The notes under the pieces: model-generated
Told to the model about the DNA's origin: nothing
The model's database searches: none
Seen by the model: the letters and a program-made list of their open reading frames with translations, nothing else
Assembly: GCF_047470865.1 (NCBI RefSeq)
Contig: NZ_JAZDRH010000001.1
Coordinates: forward strand, 1 to 64,000
DNA length: 64,000 nucleotides
Direction of reading: 5' to 3'
Source of the DNA: JAZDRH01 sp047470865
GTDB taxonomy: Bacteria > Pseudomonadota > Gammaproteobacteria > Pseudomonadales > Pseudomonadaceae
Shown here: positions 36,550 to 44,437 of the stretch, piece after piece
Layout: each line of letters starts with the position of its first letter
Position numbering within the stretch: position 1 is the stretch's first letter
Program-made: the position numbers and the translations under genes

Positions 36550-37383
36550 GTGGAGTTTTGGGCAGTCATACAGGCATTTATTTTAGGTGTAATTGAAGGT
36601 TTAACTGAGTTTTTGCCGATTTCGAGTACAGGCCACCAAATTATTTTTGCTGACTTATTAGGTTTTGGCGGGCAACGAGCAAAAGCCTTTAACATCATTA
36701 TTCAGTTAGGTGCTATTTTGGCTGTAATGTGGGAGTTTAGGCAGAAAATCATGCAAGTAGTCATAGGGTTGCCTAACCAACGTACCGCACAGAATTTTAC
36801 CCGAAACTTGCTTATTGCGTTCTTTCCAGCTGTTATCTTGGGCTTGGCTTTTGCAAGCACAATAGAAAAATGGTTGTTTAACCCTATTACTGTGGCATCA
36901 GCACTGGTAGTAGGCGGCGTCGTTATGATTTGGGCTGAAAAACGTAAGCATGTGATTGCCACTGAAAGCGTAGACGATATGACATGGAAACAAGCACTAC
37001 AGGTTGGTTGCTGCCAATGTTTAGCCTTGATTCCAGGTACCTCACGTTCTGCATCGACCATTATTGGTGGTTTGATATTTGGTTTGTCACGGAAAACGGC
37101 AACTGAATTCTCATTCTTTTTGGCAATGCCAACCATGATGGGAGCTGCGGTATATTCACTTTACAAACATCGTAATTTATTTGAGACAGGCAATGATATT
37201 CCTGTTTTTGTAATTGGTTTTGTTACCTCCTTTATTTTTGCAATGATTGCGGTAAAGGCCTTGCTTAAATTTATTGCAAACCATAGCTATGTTGTTTTTG
37301 CATGGTATCGCATTGCGTTTGGCTTATTAATTTTAGCGACTTGGCAGTTGGGGGTAATCGATTGGAGCACGGCAGGCGAGTGA
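36550..37383 (+). CDS. uppP: Undecaprenyl-diphosphatase UppP (BacA)
   Basis: 277-aa integral membrane phosphatase that recycles undecaprenyl pyrophosphate for cell-wall synthesis and gives bacitracin resistance. Motifs GLTEFLPISSTGH (residues ~16-28) and PGTSRSAST (~162-170) are intact, with about eight membrane helices. The start is GTG 36550, which follows GGGGAG at seven bases; the frame opening at 36487 runs through the preceding terminator and is rejected. psrA follows. Confidence 0.94.
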   Translation: MEFWAVIQAFILGVIEGLTEFLPISSTGHQIIFADLLGFGGQRAKAFNIIIQLGAILAVMWEFRQKIMQVVIGLPNQRTAQNFTRNLLIAFFPAVILGLAFASTIEKWLFNPITVASALVVGGVVMIWAEKRKHVIATESVDDMTWKQALQVGCCQCLALIPGTSRSASTIIGGLIFGLSRKTATEFSFFLAMPTMMGAAVYSLYKHRNLFETGNDIPVFVIGFVTSFIFAMIAVKALLKFIANHSYVVFAWYRIAFGLLILATWQLGVIDWSTAGE

Positions 37384-37411
37384 AAATCAGCCGCATCGCA
37401 AATAAAATTGC

Positions 37412-37455
37412 TTGACGCATGAAAATTTGAAACGTATGTTTCAAACGATTGTTTG
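37412..37455 (+). promoter_or_regulatory. psrA promoter overlapped by two PsrA boxes
   Basis: A sigma-70 promoter (TTGACG 37412-37417, 17-base spacer, TATGTT 37435-37440) is covered by two inverted repeats: GAAAC-N4-GTTTC (37429-37442) and CAAAC-N4-GTTTG (37442-37455). Both match the known PsrA consensus (G/C)AAAC-N2-4-GTTT(G/C). The second begins on the last base of the first. This predicts strong autorepression relieved by long-chain fatty acids. Confidence 0.85.
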
Positions 37456-37470
37456 TCTTGCGGATTGATT

Positions 37471-38154
37471 ATGGCTCAGTCAGATACAGTTGAACGTATT
37501 TTAGATACTGCTGAACAGCTCTTTGCTGAACGCGGCTTTGCTGAAACCTCATTGAGGCAAATTACCAGCAAAGCTAAAGTAAATCTGGCAGCAGTAAACT
37601 ATCATTTTGGTTCAAAAAAAGCACTTATTCAGGCAGTGTTTTCTCGTTTCTTAACGCCATTTTGCGAACACTTAGAAAAAGAATTGGATGAGCACATTGA
37701 AGATGAGAGTAGCCTAACGTTAGAAGATTTGTTGTCATTATTGATCAAACAAATTTTATCAGCACAACCACGCCATGAAAACGATCTCTCTATCTTTATG
37801 CGCTTATTAGGCTTGGCTTTTAGCCAAAGCCAAGGGCATCTAAGGCGCTATTTAGAGGTGAGCTATGGACGCATTTTTCGTCGTTATATGCTGCTGCTAC
37901 ATAATGTTGCACCTAGTATTCCACCAATAGAGTTGTTTTGGCGTATTCATTTTATGATAGGTACCGCAGCCTTTAGCATGTCTGGTATTCAAGCGTTACA
38001 AGCAATGGCTGAGAGCGATTATCAAGTTAAGGTTTCTATTGCCCAAGTTATGCAAATGATGGTGCCTTTCTTGGCTGCAGGTTTACGCGCACCTAGCATG
38101 ATTAGTGATCCGCAACTAAAACAAGCAAAACTCCATTTAAGATTTCTTGAATAG
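37471..38154 (+). CDS. psrA: TetR-family fatty-acid-responsive regulator PsrA
   Basis: 227-aa TetR-type regulator. The N-terminal helix-turn-helix (about 5-50) contains the ITSKAKVNLAAVNYHFGSKKAL block; the rest is the helical ligand domain. In Pseudomonas, PsrA senses long-chain fatty acids, represses beta-oxidation genes and activates rpoS. The assignment rests on protein pattern, length, position before nagZ and the PsrA boxes over its own promoter. The start at 37471 gives the typical N-terminus MAQSDTVERIL. Confidence 0.92.
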   Translation: MAQSDTVERILDTAEQLFAERGFAETSLRQITSKAKVNLAAVNYHFGSKKALIQAVFSRFLTPFCEHLEKELDEHIEDESSLTLEDLLSLLIKQILSAQPRHENDLSIFMRLLGLAFSQSQGHLRRYLEVSYGRIFRRYMLLLHNVAPSIPPIELFWRIHFMIGTAAFSMSGIQALQAMAESDYQVKVSIAQVMQMMVPFLAAGLRAPSMISDPQLKQAKLHLRFLE

Positions 38155-38164
38155 ATTGTTTTGC

Positions 38165-38194
38165 CATGCTTGCATCAGTTAAGCTGCAAGCATG
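38165..38194 (+). promoter_or_regulatory. Hairpin covering the start codon of the YkuD gene
   Basis: CATGCTTGCA (38165-38174) and its exact inverse (38185-38194) form a 10-bp stem with a 10-base loop. The downstream arm ends with the ATG of the YkuD gene, and ACTTTTATAA follows. It could end psrA transcripts or hide the start codon; both readings are inference. Confidence 0.5.
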
Positions 38195-38695
38195 ACTTTT
38201 ATAACCCATCTTCATATTTCAATTGCCGATCAATGCTTGTTGGCGTATAGCCAGCAGGAGCAAGTTGCACGTTATCGCATTTCTACTGCTAAAAACGGTG
38301 CCGGCGAGCGTTCTGGTTCTGGCTGTACGCCACGTGGTGAACATATCATACGCGCCAAAATTGGCGCTGGCTTGCCTTATGCAGCTGTTTTGAAAGGGCG
38401 GCGCTGGACTCAAGAAATTTGCACCAGTGAGTTATATCAGGCCTATCCAGAGCGTGATTGGATTTTGTCGCGAATTTTATGGCTAAGCGGTACTGAACTA
38501 GGTCGCAATCGTTTAGGTCAAGTAGATACGTTTCAACGTTATATCTATATTCACGGCACACCCGATGAAGAACCTATGGGAATTGCTATGTCGCATGGCT
38601 GCATCCGTATGCGTAATGCCGATATTATTCAATTATTTGATCAGGTTATTTTAGGTTGTCGCGTAACTATTAGTGAAAAGTCACTACAAACCTAA
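38192..38695 (+). CDS. YkuD-domain L,D-transpeptidase/carboxypeptidase, cytosolic
   Basis: 167-aa protein that is almost entirely a YkuD domain. The catalytic block is complete: H121 in YIHGT and S134-H135-G136-C137-x-R139. There is no signal peptide or LysM domain, unlike periplasmic L,D-transpeptidases. Cytosolic YkuD enzymes such as ElsL of Acinetobacter act as L,D-carboxypeptidases in murein recycling, and the next gene, nagZ, is a recycling enzyme, which supports that role here. The cytosolic role is inference. nagZ starts 13 bp later. Confidence 0.88.
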   Translation: MTFITHLHISIADQCLLAYSQQEQVARYRISTAKNGAGERSGSGCTPRGEHIIRAKIGAGLPYAAVLKGRRWTQEICTSELYQAYPERDWILSRILWLSGTELGRNRLGQVDTFQRYIYIHGTPDEEPMGIAMSHGCIRMRNADIIQLFDQVILGCRVTISEKSLQT

Positions 38696-38708
38696 CTAAG
38701 GGTTTTAT

Positions 38709-39704
38709 ATGCAAGGTTCATTGTTATTAGATATTCAAGGTACATGGCTAACAGCTGAAGATCGTCATATTTTGCGTCAGCCTCAGGTCTGTGGCGTTAT
38801 TTTATTTGCACGCAATATTGAAGCGCCGCGCCAAGTTCGAGAGCTTTGTGCCGCTATTCGTCAAGTGCGAGATGACTTAATTATTACGGTGGACCAAGAA
38901 GGTGGGCGAGTACAGCGTTTACGCCAAGACTTTATTCGCTTGCCAGCAATGGGAAGCTTTGAGAATAAAACAAATGCAGCTGAGCTGGCTAAGGCTTGCG
39001 GCTATTTAATGGCAACTGAAGTACTGAATGTTGGAATAGATCTTAGTTTTGCGCCTGTACTGGATTTAAATTACCAGCGTAGCAAAGTGATAGGTTTACG
39101 TTCATTTTCGATGCAGCCGGGAACTGTCATTAACTTAGCAGGGTATTTTATTGAAGGCATGCACAGCGCCAATATGCCCGCAGTAGGCAAACATTTCCCA
39201 GGGCATGGCTGGGCAGAAGCAGATTCGCATGTTGCTATTCCGGTGGATGAGCGTAACTTTGAGCAGATTCAGCAACAGGACTTAAAACCCTTTGTCGCAC
39301 TGCATAGCAAGCTGGCAGGCGTGATGCCCGCGCATGTGATTTACCCAGAGATAGACTCGCAACCAGCGGGTTTTTCAAGGGTATGGTTGCAACAAATCCT
39401 ACGCCAACAAATTGGTTTTAAGGGTGTAGTTTTTAGTGACGATCTATCTATGGCTGGCGCTCATGTGGTGGGTGATGCAGCCGCGCGTATAGAGGCCGCC
39501 ATTAGTGCAGGCTGTGATGTAGGCTTGGTGTGTAATGACCGTGCCAGTGCCGAGCTAGCGCTGTCACGCTTACAGCAACTAGCTGTGTTGCCAACTCAAA
39601 AAACGCAGTTACTGCGTGTACGACAACTGACTAATTGTGCTTATAAAGAAAATCCAAGATTCTTAGCTGCAAAGCAGTGCTTAGCGCAGGCGCAACTTAT
39701 CTAA
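38709..39704 (+). CDS. nagZ: Beta-N-acetylhexosaminidase NagZ
   Basis: 331-aa cytosolic family-3 glycosidase that removes GlcNAc from anhydro-muropeptides in cell-wall recycling, so it also shapes AmpC induction where ampC/ampR exist. Signature KHFPGHG is at 161-167 and the nucleophile aspartate is in FSDDLSM at ~244; D62 in VDQEGGRVQR fits substrate binding. Length is typical. AAGGG lies before the ATG. It lies between the YkuD gene and the methylthio-nucleoside phosphorylase gene, probably one operon. Confidence 0.96.
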   Translation: MQGSLLLDIQGTWLTAEDRHILRQPQVCGVILFARNIEAPRQVRELCAAIRQVRDDLIITVDQEGGRVQRLRQDFIRLPAMGSFENKTNAAELAKACGYLMATEVLNVGIDLSFAPVLDLNYQRSKVIGLRSFSMQPGTVINLAGYFIEGMHSANMPAVGKHFPGHGWAEADSHVAIPVDERNFEQIQQQDLKPFVALHSKLAGVMPAHVIYPEIDSQPAGFSRVWLQQILRQQIGFKGVVFSDDLSMAGAHVVGDAAARIEAAISAGCDVGLVCNDRASAELALSRLQQLAVLPTQKTQLLRVRQLTNCAYKENPRFLAAKQCLAQAQLI

Positions 39705-39716
39705 AAAGGGCAATCC

Positions 39717-40454
39717 ATGGGCAGTTATGCAATTATCGGTGGCACAGGGCTTACGCAGCTAGAAGGCTTAGATATTATTGATGCGCAGTTTATTGATACG
39801 CCTTATGGCGAACCTTCAGCCAATATCATGCGAGGACGTTATGCTGGACAGGACGTACTTTTTTTAGCGCGTCATGGGCATCCTCATCGTATTCCTCCGC
39901 ACCAAGTAAATTATCGCGCCAACCTATGGGCGTTACGTCATGCGGGGGCAGATAAAATTATTGCAGTCAACGCTGTCGGTGGTATTAGCTGTGCTATGCA
40001 AACAGGACATTTTTGTATTCCCGATCAAATTATCGATTACACCTCTGGGCGTGAACATACGTTTTATGCTGGCGATTTAGATCATGTCACTCATGTTGAC
40101 TTTAGCTATCCCTATGATCAGACGTTACGTTTAAAACTGATAAAAGCTGTATCTTCTTTGGGTTTTTCTTGCACCAACCAAGGTGTTTATGGGTGTACTC
40201 AGGGCCCACGTTTAGAAACAGTGGCTGAAGTTACGCGAATGGAGCGTGATGGCTGCGATATTGTCGGCATGACAGGCATGCCCGAAACCGTTTTGGCACG
40301 CGAACTGGGATTAGCCTATGCCAGCTTAGCGCTAGTAGTTAACCCAGCAGCAGGAAAAGCACAAGGCGTCATTACCATATCGCAGATTGAGCAGGCAGTT
40401 GTTGAAGGCATGGCGAAAGTCAAACAGATCTTAAGCAACCTGCTTAGCGCTTAA
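39717..40454 (+). CDS. S-methyl-5'-thioinosine phosphorylase (MTIP/MTAP family)
   Basis: 245-aa purine-type phosphorylase of the MTAP family. Blocks ARHGHPHRIPPHQVNYRAN (residues ~51-69) and VGMTGMPETVLA (~180) mark it. In P. aeruginosa the gene next to nagZ encodes a methylthioinosine phosphorylase used in polyamine-linked methionine salvage; the short length favours MTIP over MTAP. The window also holds speE, whose by-product is methylthioadenosine. The 3' end overlaps the convergent PPTase gene by 11 bp. Confidence 0.9.
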   Translation: MGSYAIIGGTGLTQLEGLDIIDAQFIDTPYGEPSANIMRGRYAGQDVLFLARHGHPHRIPPHQVNYRANLWALRHAGADKIIAVNAVGGISCAMQTGHFCIPDQIIDYTSGREHTFYAGDLDHVTHVDFSYPYDQTLRLKLIKAVSSLGFSCTNQGVYGCTQGPRLETVAEVTRMERDGCDIVGMTGMPETVLARELGLAYASLALVVNPAAGKAQGVITISQIEQAVVEGMAKVKQILSNLLSA

Positions 40455-41160
40455 TCCGAACGAGGGTTATCACCGACTCTTTGGTTAACTGATAAAGGCC
40501 AACAATAGATTGGCCTTTATGCCATTCCTGATTAAGATCTTTTTGTAGGCTGATTTCAAAACAATTCTGTTGAATCTTCACGCTGGCATCTTGTAAACCA
40601 AACCACGCCTCTGTTAATGGGTTTAGCGCTTTAAAGAGGCTTTCCTTCGCTGAAAAAATCAATGTTAGTTGTTGCGCTTGCTGACTCTCAGGTAGCTCAT
40701 GCCAGTCAGTTAATTCGCGGGTTGTTAGAATTTCGCAGGCTAAGCGTTGAGCGCGTTCTAATGGCATAAAATGCTCGATATCTAAACCTAAGCTTTGCCA
40801 GATTTTAGCATCTCCTACAACGGCCATGGCTTTGCCTTTGCTATGGCTAATGGAGCCTGTGACAGAGGCATCCCACAATGGAGCGCGGTCAGTGCCATTT
40901 CTTTTTGGATATAGCCATTGGTTATGTAGCAGTTTGCATCCATGTGCGGCACAAATACGCCCAGCGAGAAATTCACTCTGGCGTTTTTCACTGCCTCTTG
41001 GCGTTTCTAGCTGGCTTAGAGTAAACAGCTCTGGGCTGATTACTTCTGCGTTAAAAGTGCATTGGGTAAGCAAGCAATGCTGTGCGTCTTGTGCAAAAGG
41101 CCAAGTGTTGTCGACCTGTTGTAAGAAGTTCGCTGCAGTTAACTGAGAAATAATTGTCAT
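40444..41160 (-). CDS. 4'-phosphopantetheinyl transferase (EntD/PcpS type)
   Basis: 238-aa transferase that loads phosphopantetheine onto carrier proteins of fatty acid, siderophore or polyketide synthesis. Motifs SISHSKG (103-109), GLDIE (125-129; D127 and E129 bind magnesium) and FSAKES (169-174) are intact. Pseudomonas has a single broad-range enzyme, PcpS, and no acpS; this gene may play that role here, which is inference. It converges on and overlaps the phosphorylase gene. Confidence 0.92.
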   Translation of the reverse strand: MTIISQLTAANFLQQVDNTWPFAQDAQHCLLTQCTFNAEVISPELFTLSQLETPRGSEKRQSEFLAGRICAAHGCKLLHNQWLYPKRNGTDRAPLWDASVTGSISHSKGKAMAVVGDAKIWQSLGLDIEHFMPLERAQRLACEILTTRELTDWHELPESQQAQQLTLIFSAKESLFKALNPLTEAWFGLQDASVKIQQNCFEISLQKDLNQEWHKGQSIVGLYQLTKESVITLVRIKR

Positions 41161-41257
41161 GAAAGCTTTTCTGTTAAAAGGATATAAGTTATCCTGCCAT
41201 TAATTCTTTTAAGTTATATGCAAAACTTAAGGCAAGCCGAAAATTGCTGGAGTAAAT

Positions 41258-42232
41258 ATGAAACTACAACAGTTACGCTATATTTGGGAAGTATCACGCA
41301 ACGGATTAAATGTTTCTTCTACCGCTCAAGCGTTATATACCTCTCAGCCAGGCATAAGCAAACAGATTCGTTTACTTGAAGATGAACTGGGTGTAGAAAT
41401 TTTTGCTCGTAGCGGCAAGCATCTTACGCGAGTTACGGCAGCCGGTGAGCGTATTATTCATACCGCAGGTGAAGTGTTACGTAAGTGTGAAAATATTAAA
41501 CAAATTGCACAAGAATTTTCTAATGAGCGCACAGGTGCTCTTTCTATTGCTACAACACATACTCAAGCACGTTATGCCTTGCCAGCCGTTATTAAACGCT
41601 TTGTTGAGCAGTTTCCAGATGTGTCTTTGCATATGCAGCAAGGAACGCCTACGCAAATTGCAGAAATGGCGGCCGATGGCACTGTTGACTTTGCGATTGC
41701 AACAGAAGGTTTAGATCAGTTTGGCGATTTAATCATGATGCCATGCTATCGCTGGAATCGCTGCGTTATTGTTACGCGTGACCATCCACTAGCCCAAGAA
41801 GGTAAGTTAACACTTGAACGCTTAGCAGAGTTTCCACTGGTGACCTATGTCTTTGGTTTTACTGGCCGCTCAAAGCTAGATGATGCCTTTAGTAGTCAAG
41901 AACTAACGCCAAAAGTGGTCTTTACGGCGGCAGATGCCGACGTTATTAAAACCTATGTACGTCTAGGTATTGGTGTTGGTATTGTGGCACGCATGGCGGT
42001 TGATGAATTAGAAGATGATGATCTAGTGATTTTAGATGCTAGCCATTTATTTGAAGCCAGTATTACAAGCATTGGCTTTCGCAAAGGCACTTTCTTGCGT
42101 GGCTATATGAGTGATTTTATCCAGCGCTTTGCTCCCCATTTAACCCGCGAAGTACAAGAAAAAGTATTGCAGTGTCGCAGTAAAAGTGAAATTGAAGAAC
42201 TATTTAGGCACACTGAGTTGCCTGTGTATTAA
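41258..42232 (+). CDS. cysB: LysR-type cysteine regulon activator CysB
   Basis: 324-aa LysR-family activator of sulfate assimilation genes. The N-terminal helix-turn-helix (about 1-60) begins MKLQQLRYIWEV and contains ALYTSQPGISKQIR, the diagnostic CysB sequence; the co-inducer domain fills the rest. It likely controls the cysH gene at the right end of this window. GGAG lies five bases before the ATG. Divergent from the PPTase gene. Confidence 0.96.
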   Translation: MKLQQLRYIWEVSRNGLNVSSTAQALYTSQPGISKQIRLLEDELGVEIFARSGKHLTRVTAAGERIIHTAGEVLRKCENIKQIAQEFSNERTGALSIATTHTQARYALPAVIKRFVEQFPDVSLHMQQGTPTQIAEMAADGTVDFAIATEGLDQFGDLIMMPCYRWNRCVIVTRDHPLAQEGKLTLERLAEFPLVTYVFGFTGRSKLDDAFSSQELTPKVVFTAADADVIKTYVRLGIGVGIVARMAVDELEDDDLVILDASHLFEASITSIGFRKGTFLRGYMSDFIQRFAPHLTREVQEKVLQCRSKSEIEELFRHTELPVY

Positions 42233-42308
42233 GTCTGTGCCTGACATTGTTCTGTCATGGATTTAGTGTAGTCATAATGTATTTGAAAAATAACAAGGAA
42301 ACTTAAAG

Positions 42309-43169
42309 ATGGCTGAATATCGTGAAACGCTATACGAAAGTTATGGTCAGGCTTTTAAGATTGACAAAATCTTGCATGAAGTGCGTACCGAACACCAGCA
42401 TCTTATTATTTTTGAAAACCAACGCCTAGGTCGCGTAATGGCGTTAGATGGTGCCATTCAGACGACTGAAGCTGATGAGTTTATTTACCATGAAATGCTT
42501 ACCCATGTGCCTATTTTAGCCCATGGTTTAGCACGTAAAATACTTATTATTGGTGGTGGTGATGGTGGCATGTTGCGCGAAGTTTGCCGTCATTCTAGCG
42601 TTGATCAGATTACTATGGTTGAGATTGACAATGCCGTGGTAGAAATGTGCAAAGCGTATTTGCCAAATCACTCCAATGGTGCGTACAACGATCCTCGCTT
42701 GCAGCTAGTAATTGATGATGGCATGAACTTCTTGCGTCACTGCACAGAGCAATTTGACATTATTATCAGTGATTGCCCAGATCCGCAAGGGCCAGCAGAA
42801 GTACTCTTTTCAGAAGATTTTTACCAAGCTTGTCATCGCTGCTTAACGGAAAAAGGTATTTTGGTAGCGCAAAATGGCACCCCTTTTATGCAGTTAGATG
42901 AGGTTAAAACCACAGCTAAGCGAGTCAGTGTGCTATTTAATGATTGGCATTTTTATACCGCAGCTGTGCCTACTTATATTGGCGGTGCTATGACCTTTGC
43001 ATGGGCAGCCAAAGATAAAGTTTTGCGTCATCAAAGCTTAGCGCTTTTACGCGAGCGTTTTGCAGGAAGTGGCATAGTCACGCGTTACTATAATGCTGAT
43101 ATTCATAGCGCTGCTTTTGCTTTACCAAATTATGTTTTACAGGCAATAGGTAAAGCGGATAATAGCTAG
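42309..43169 (+). CDS. speE: Spermidine synthase SpeE
   Basis: 286-aa aminopropyltransferase that joins putrescine and decarboxylated SAM to spermidine, releasing methylthioadenosine. Motifs IIGGGDGGMLREV (~78-90) and the ISDCPDPQGPAE block with the catalytic aspartate are intact. No speD lies next to it. An AAGGA site precedes the ATG. It ends at a strong two-way terminator. Confidence 0.96.
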   Translation: MAEYRETLYESYGQAFKIDKILHEVRTEHQHLIIFENQRLGRVMALDGAIQTTEADEFIYHEMLTHVPILAHGLARKILIIGGGDGGMLREVCRHSSVDQITMVEIDNAVVEMCKAYLPNHSNGAYNDPRLQLVIDDGMNFLRHCTEQFDIIISDCPDPQGPAEVLFSEDFYQACHRCLTEKGILVAQNGTPFMQLDEVKTTAKRVSVLFNDWHFYTAAVPTYIGGAMTFAWAAKDKVLRHQSLALLRERFAGSGIVTRYYNADIHSAAFALPNYVLQAIGKADNS

Positions 43170-43184
43170 TTGTGGATTTAATAA

Positions 43185-43211
43185 AAAAGCCGGAGTAGAT
43201 CTCCGGCTTTT
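43185..43211. terminator. Bidirectional terminator
   Basis: AAAAGCCGGAG (43185-43195) and its exact complement CTCCGGCTTTT (43201-43211) close a 5-base loop. A/T runs on both sides let it stop speE and the converging SCP2 gene. Confidence 0.92.
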
Positions 43212-43222
43212 GTTTATCGCAA

Positions 43223-43537
43223 TTAAACTGGGAATAATTCGCTGAGTTTCATCGCTAGCATCATGTCGCCTTCTGCGCGTAGTTTGCCCGCCATAAAAGC
43301 TTGCATGCCATCAGTTTCGCCACTGGCTACACCTTGTAGTGTTTCGCTATCCATAATCAGTGTTACGTTAGCTTCATCAGAATCACCTTGTTTTACATCA
43401 CAGGTGCCATCTTTTACCACAAGGTAGTAGTTTTCAGCATCTTCAATATTGAATTGAAAAATGAGATCAAGCCCAGCAGCAGCGCTAGCATTGAATTTTG
43501 ATGTCATGGTATCAATGAATTGAGCAGCATCAGTCAT
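43223..43537 (-). CDS. SCP2 sterol-binding domain protein
   Basis: 104-aa single SCP2 domain, a fold with a hydrophobic tunnel for acyl chains or lipids. The pattern of alternating strands (FQFNIEDAENYYLVVKDG, ~28-45), a VTLIMDSETL turn and a C-terminal helix with AEGDMMLAMKL is typical. Cargo unknown; probably acyl-CoA or lipid binding. It follows the histidine phosphatase gene by about 40 bp in the reverse sense (SCP2 is the upstream gene on the plus map but transcribed toward speE). Confidence 0.88.
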   Translation of the reverse strand: MTDAAQFIDTMTSKFNASAAAGLDLIFQFNIEDAENYYLVVKDGTCDVKQGDSDEANVTLIMDSETLQGVASGETDGMQAFMAGKLRAEGDMMLAMKLSELFPV

Positions 43538-43579
43538 GATAATATCCTTCTGTTTTTATTCGGCAAGGCCGTGAATGAG

Positions 43580-44275
43580 CTACCTATAGGTGATTAGCTC
43601 AGGTTTATTAAGTAGTTCTAAATGTGTCGCGTTATTGAAGTTAACAAGCAAAGCCTGTTGTTTAATCTGTACTTCACTGACAGATGTGTTAACGATATGC
43701 CATGCCATTTCAAAAGATTTAGCTAATGGAATTAAAGCTAAATGTTGAAGCAAGGCAGTAATAGGGCCACAGGAGGTAACAATTGCAATGGTTTCTTGTG
43801 GCTTTATCGTATGAGTTATTTGATCAAATGCTTTTTGCACGCGGGAGCTGACCTGCGACCAAGGCACTACACCTTGAATATCTAATTGTTGTACCGCCCA
43901 TTCATGGAGCATTTGGTCAAAATAAGGTTTTAGTTGTTCGGCATATTCTTTTATGTGAATAAATTTTTCGAGTAGTTCAGGTTGTTTTTCAACCAGCTTA
44001 GGGATTTGATGACGTACAATTTCTTCAGCTTGAATTTCATTAAAGGCAGAGTTCACAATAATATTAGGCTGACTAGCGCAATGTTTTAGCATATGTTTAG
44101 CTGTATCTTGTTGGCGCACAAGGGAACCGGAATAAACACGATCAAAGTGAATATTACGCTGGCTAAAAAACTTGCCTAAGTAACTTGATTGCTCAATCCC
44201 AAGGGGGGATAGCTGATCATAGTTATCACTAGCAAAGGATGCTTGCCCGTGGCGTATTAAGTAAATGCTAGCCAT
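43580..44275 (-). CDS. Histidine phosphatase family protein
   Basis: 231-aa phosphoglycerate-mutase-like phosphatase. The nucleophile motif is YLIRHGQAS at ~5-13 (H9) and an acidic/His partner lies in the middle; ITSCGPI near residue 165 replaces the usual second GHG motif. Substrate unknown. Transcribed with, and upstream of, the SCP2 gene, which suggests a link to lipid or acyl-CoA metabolism, but this is inference. The non-standard second motif makes the activity less sure. Confidence 0.78.
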   Translation of the reverse strand: MASIYLIRHGQASFASDNYDQLSPLGIEQSSYLGKFFSQRNIHFDRVYSGSLVRQQDTAKHMLKHCASQPNIIVNSAFNEIQAEEIVRHQIPKLVEKQPELLEKFIHIKEYAEQLKPYFDQMLHEWAVQQLDIQGVVPWSQVSSRVQKAFDQITHTIKPQETIAIVTSCGPITALLQHLALIPLAKSFEMAWHIVNTSVSEVQIKQQALLVNFNNATHLELLNKPELITYR

Positions 44276-44437
44276 TTATCGTTCTCATGTATGCTGCCTT
44301 GTGCAGATTAGGGATCAAGCCTTTATGTGTCAATGCTAAATCATACGTTTGTTTGAATTTAATATCAGAATAGCAGCTAGCTATAATCTTGCTAGCACTT
44401 TACCCTTAGCAAAAAGTTTTAGATAACGAGGTTGACT

